DNA of 55,987 nt, from positions 1 through 55,987 of the forward strand of contig NZ_VJZP01000029.1 of the NCBI RefSeq assembly GCF_007097265.1. Direction: 5' to 3'. Below are positions 54,054-55,987 of this stretch, in pieces. Position numbers and translations under genes: made by a program. The notes beneath the pieces were generated by a model. It worked only from the letters and a program-made list of their open reading frames with translations. It was not told where the DNA came from and ran no database searches. The stretch comes from Flavobacterium gawalongense. Its GTDB lineage: Bacteria; Bacteroidota; Bacteroidia; Flavobacteriales; Flavobacteriaceae. The stretch's first letter is position 1, and every line of letters starts with the position of its first letter.

Positions 54054-55987
54054 ATGAAAAAAATTACTTTTTTAAGGTTCATTACTTCATTAATATTGGT
54101 GTTTACAGCGATAATTTTTGATTTAAATAACATCTATGCGCAGAAATCGAAAAGTATTGTAAATGGTGATAATTGTATTAGTATAACTAATTGTCCTCCT
54201 GACCAATTTAAATGTGCAGATATGGTTGTTGATGGTCAGCTTGGTGCCAATTTCACTTGGGATTCGCCTACAGTCTCCCAAACTTGTTCGATTGGCGGTA
54301 ATCCAAATGCCAATTTCCAAATGTTATTTGAATTAAATGAGTCAATATTAAGTTCCGAATGTTGGGATTTTAATTATATTTCAAGAGTTGGAGGTAGTAG
54401 TGGGTATCTAAAATTATTTTCAGGAAGTGATGGTGATAATTCAAACGATTCTAAAGTTACTACACCTTATTTAATAATTGAAGACGACACTAATGTTTCC
54501 ATAAATGTAAATTTCAATGGTTCAGCCCCTTATACTGTTCAATTGATTTTAGTGGGTGATATAACACATCCTGATATATCCTTATCCACTCAAACAGTAA
54601 CCGGGGGTGTCTCAACTTATAGTTGGGCTGCTGATTTTGATCCAGGCAATGGCGCCACAACTCAAATAACAGGAGTTTACAGGTTGAAATTTATTTTCCA
54701 TTATACAGGTGCAAAACCAAGTAATGCAAACACAGGAGACACAATTATTGCGGTTAAAGCTATTTTAAATGATGATGGATGTTCTGCAGGTGTTGACTTT
54801 ACCGTTACGGGACCTAATACCGGTTTTTATCCCGTTGGATCCCATGATTTACAATATGTTGCGACATATACTAGTCCAAGCGGTGTAATTAAAACAAAAA
54901 CGTGCTCCTTTAACATTACAGTAGGCAGTTTGCCAACAGTCACTGGAACTACACCTTCAGCCCGTTGTGGGACAGGTTCTGTAACACTGGGAGCAACCGC
55001 TTCTGCAGGAATTATTAACTGGTATACTGATCCAACTGGCGGTTCATCTTTAGCAACTGGAAATTCTTATATAACTCCAAGCATCGCATCAACTACAATT
55101 TATTATGTGGATGCAACCGAAAATTCTTGTACATCTGCCAGAACTGCCGTGACAGCAACCATCAATCCATTGCCAACAGCAACCATTACCGGAATACTAA
55201 CTGCTTGTTTAACGACTACATTAACTGCTAATACAAATGCAGTTTCTCCAATTTATGTTTGGTATAAAGACGATGTAGCTATTGGTGGGCAAACAGCATC
55301 GACACTTGTTGTTACAGCCAACGGAGATTATAAAGTAAAAATAATAAATGGATTAACTTTATGTGAGCAGACATCTTTATCTGCCGAAGTTAGTGTTGAA
55401 GATAGCACTGCTCCTGTAGTAAATGCCACAAATAGTTCAAGTACTATTTCATGTATTTCAGCTGCAACTACTCCAACGCCACCAAATGCAACTGATAATT
55501 GTTCTGGGACAATTAATGGAGTATTATTCTCAACAACAGATAGTCCAAATCCTTTAACCTGTGAAGGAACTAGAGAATATAAATATAAATATACAGATTC
55601 AAGTGGGAATTTTAGTTATTGGTTTTATACCTATACCATTGATGATAATATTGCTCCAACTGCAACAATACCTGCCAATATTACTGGTTTACAGTGTATA
55701 ACTGATGTCCCAACTGCAAAAATAACGGATATAACTGATGAAACAGATAATTGTTCCGGACCAGTTACAATAACTGTTTCCGATACCAATAATGAAGCTT
55801 CTGGTTGTAAAGGAAGTCCATACATTGTAACTAGAACGTATACTTTAACAGATTGTGGTGGTAACAAAACAGATTTGGTTCAAACCATTACAGTTGAAGA
55901 TACAAACGCTCCGACAGCTTCTAACCCTGCTGCCATTACCCTTAACGGTTGCAACGGAACTTTCCCTGCCGCTGATAGTGCTGTAGT
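54054..55987 (+). CDS. Giant secreted surface protein with Ig-like domains, 5' part only
   Basis: Open from ATG 54054 to the window end (about 644 residues). Signal peptide MKKITFLRFITSLILVF with cleavage after NIYAQ. Residues 40-300 are a Cys-containing beta-rich domain. About 305-375 is an Ig-like domain of the type PSARCGTGSVTLGATASAG ... INWYTDPTGG ... STTIYYVDAT. From about 450 on, roughly 90-residue modules repeat (VEDSTAPVV, ATDNCSG, DNIAPTATIP, TLTDCGGNKTD, VEDTNAPTA). These are HYR-like modules of giant adhesins that Flavobacteriia export by the type IX system. The type IX signal would be at the missing C-terminus. Confidence 0.85.
   Translation, partial: MKKITFLRFITSLILVFTAIIFDLNNIYAQKSKSIVNGDNCISITNCPPDQFKCADMVVDGQLGANFTWDSPTVSQTCSIGGNPNANFQMLFELNESILSSECWDFNYISRVGGSSGYLKLFSGSDGDNSNDSKVTTPYLIIEDDTNVSINVNFNGSAPYTVQLILVGDITHPDISLSTQTVTGGVSTYSWAADFDPGNGATTQITGVYRLKFIFHYTGAKPSNANTGDTIIAVKAILNDDGCSAGVDFTVTGPNTGFYPVGSHDLQYVATYTSPSGVIKTKTCSFNITVGSLPTVTGTTPSARCGTGSVTLGATASAGIINWYTDPTGGSSLATGNSYITPSIASTTIYYVDATENSCTSARTAVTATINPLPTATITGILTACLTTTLTANTNAVSPIYVWYKDDVAIGGQTASTLVVTANGDYKVKIINGLTLCEQTSLSAEVSVEDSTAPVVNATNSSSTISCISAATTPTPPNATDNCSGTINGVLFSTTDSPNPLTCEGTREYKYKYTDSSGNFSYWFYTYTIDDNIAPTATIPANITGLQCITDVPTAKITDITDETDNCSGPVTITVSDTNNEASGCKGSPYIVTRTYTLTDCGGNKTDLVQTITVEDTNAPTASNPAAITLNGCNGTFPAADSAV

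Overview
The window looks like chromosomal DNA of a Flavobacterium-like member of the Bacteroidota. The evidence is low GC, a TonB-dependent receptor paired with a DUF4249 lipoprotein, a DUF3822-rsmD pair, promoters of the Bacteroidota form TTG-N19..24-TAnnTTTG, absence of Shine-Dalgarno sequences, and an Ig-like giant surface protein. The species cannot be named from sequence alone.

Layout. 1-10.4 kb is accessory in character, almost all on the minus strand: an acyltransferase-3 protein, three DoxX-like membrane proteins (two are copies of one ~518-bp duplicated unit), a TonB receptor/DUF4249 lipoprotein pair, a LytS/LytTR two-component pair, and decayed fragments of a Crp/Fnr regulator and an outer-membrane barrel. 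It ends at a tyrosine recombinase next to tRNA-Val(UAC). 12-32 kb is mainly housekeeping: an MsbA-like ABC exporter, proline dehydrogenase, aroB, a polyamine pair (arginine decarboxylase and a deoxyhypusine-synthase homologue), recQ, a DNA glycosylase, ppc, an Lrp regulator, an M14 peptidase divergent from an XRE regulator, a PlsC-like acyltransferase, a GH3 glycosidase and a K+ channel. 32-45 kb holds an M16 protease pair, kdsB, a GNAT protein, a HEPN-type protein, ygiD, a RecD-like helicase, DUF3822-rsmD, a panE-like reductase and rnpB. 45-56 kb has midA, a dnaX gene whose frame breaks at an A10 run, a TMEM175-like channel, a sixA-ppk1-ppx polyphosphate cluster and the 5' part of a giant surface protein that runs off the end.

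The most unusual content is in the gaps. Five short non-coding elements of 116-173 bp have terminal inverted repeats and apparent target-site duplications. Two of them sit exactly in the loop of what would otherwise be a perfect rho-independent terminator (19645-19817 and 32621-32776). Two others (48835-48994 and 49820-49981) share the same 12-bp ends and each has an 8-bp duplication. Several carry long inner palindromes (GCCACGAATTTC type or GTCA.TTCGA type) that also occur alone between genes.

Other points worth following are four TTTAC-N4-GTAAA palindromes over the divergent M14/XRE promoters, a dnaX slippery site A AAA AAG that would give a short product in frame and the long product only after slippage, and a kdsB 3'-end remnant on the far side of the M16 pair from intact kdsB. 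All functional statements come from reading the sequence; no database search was run.
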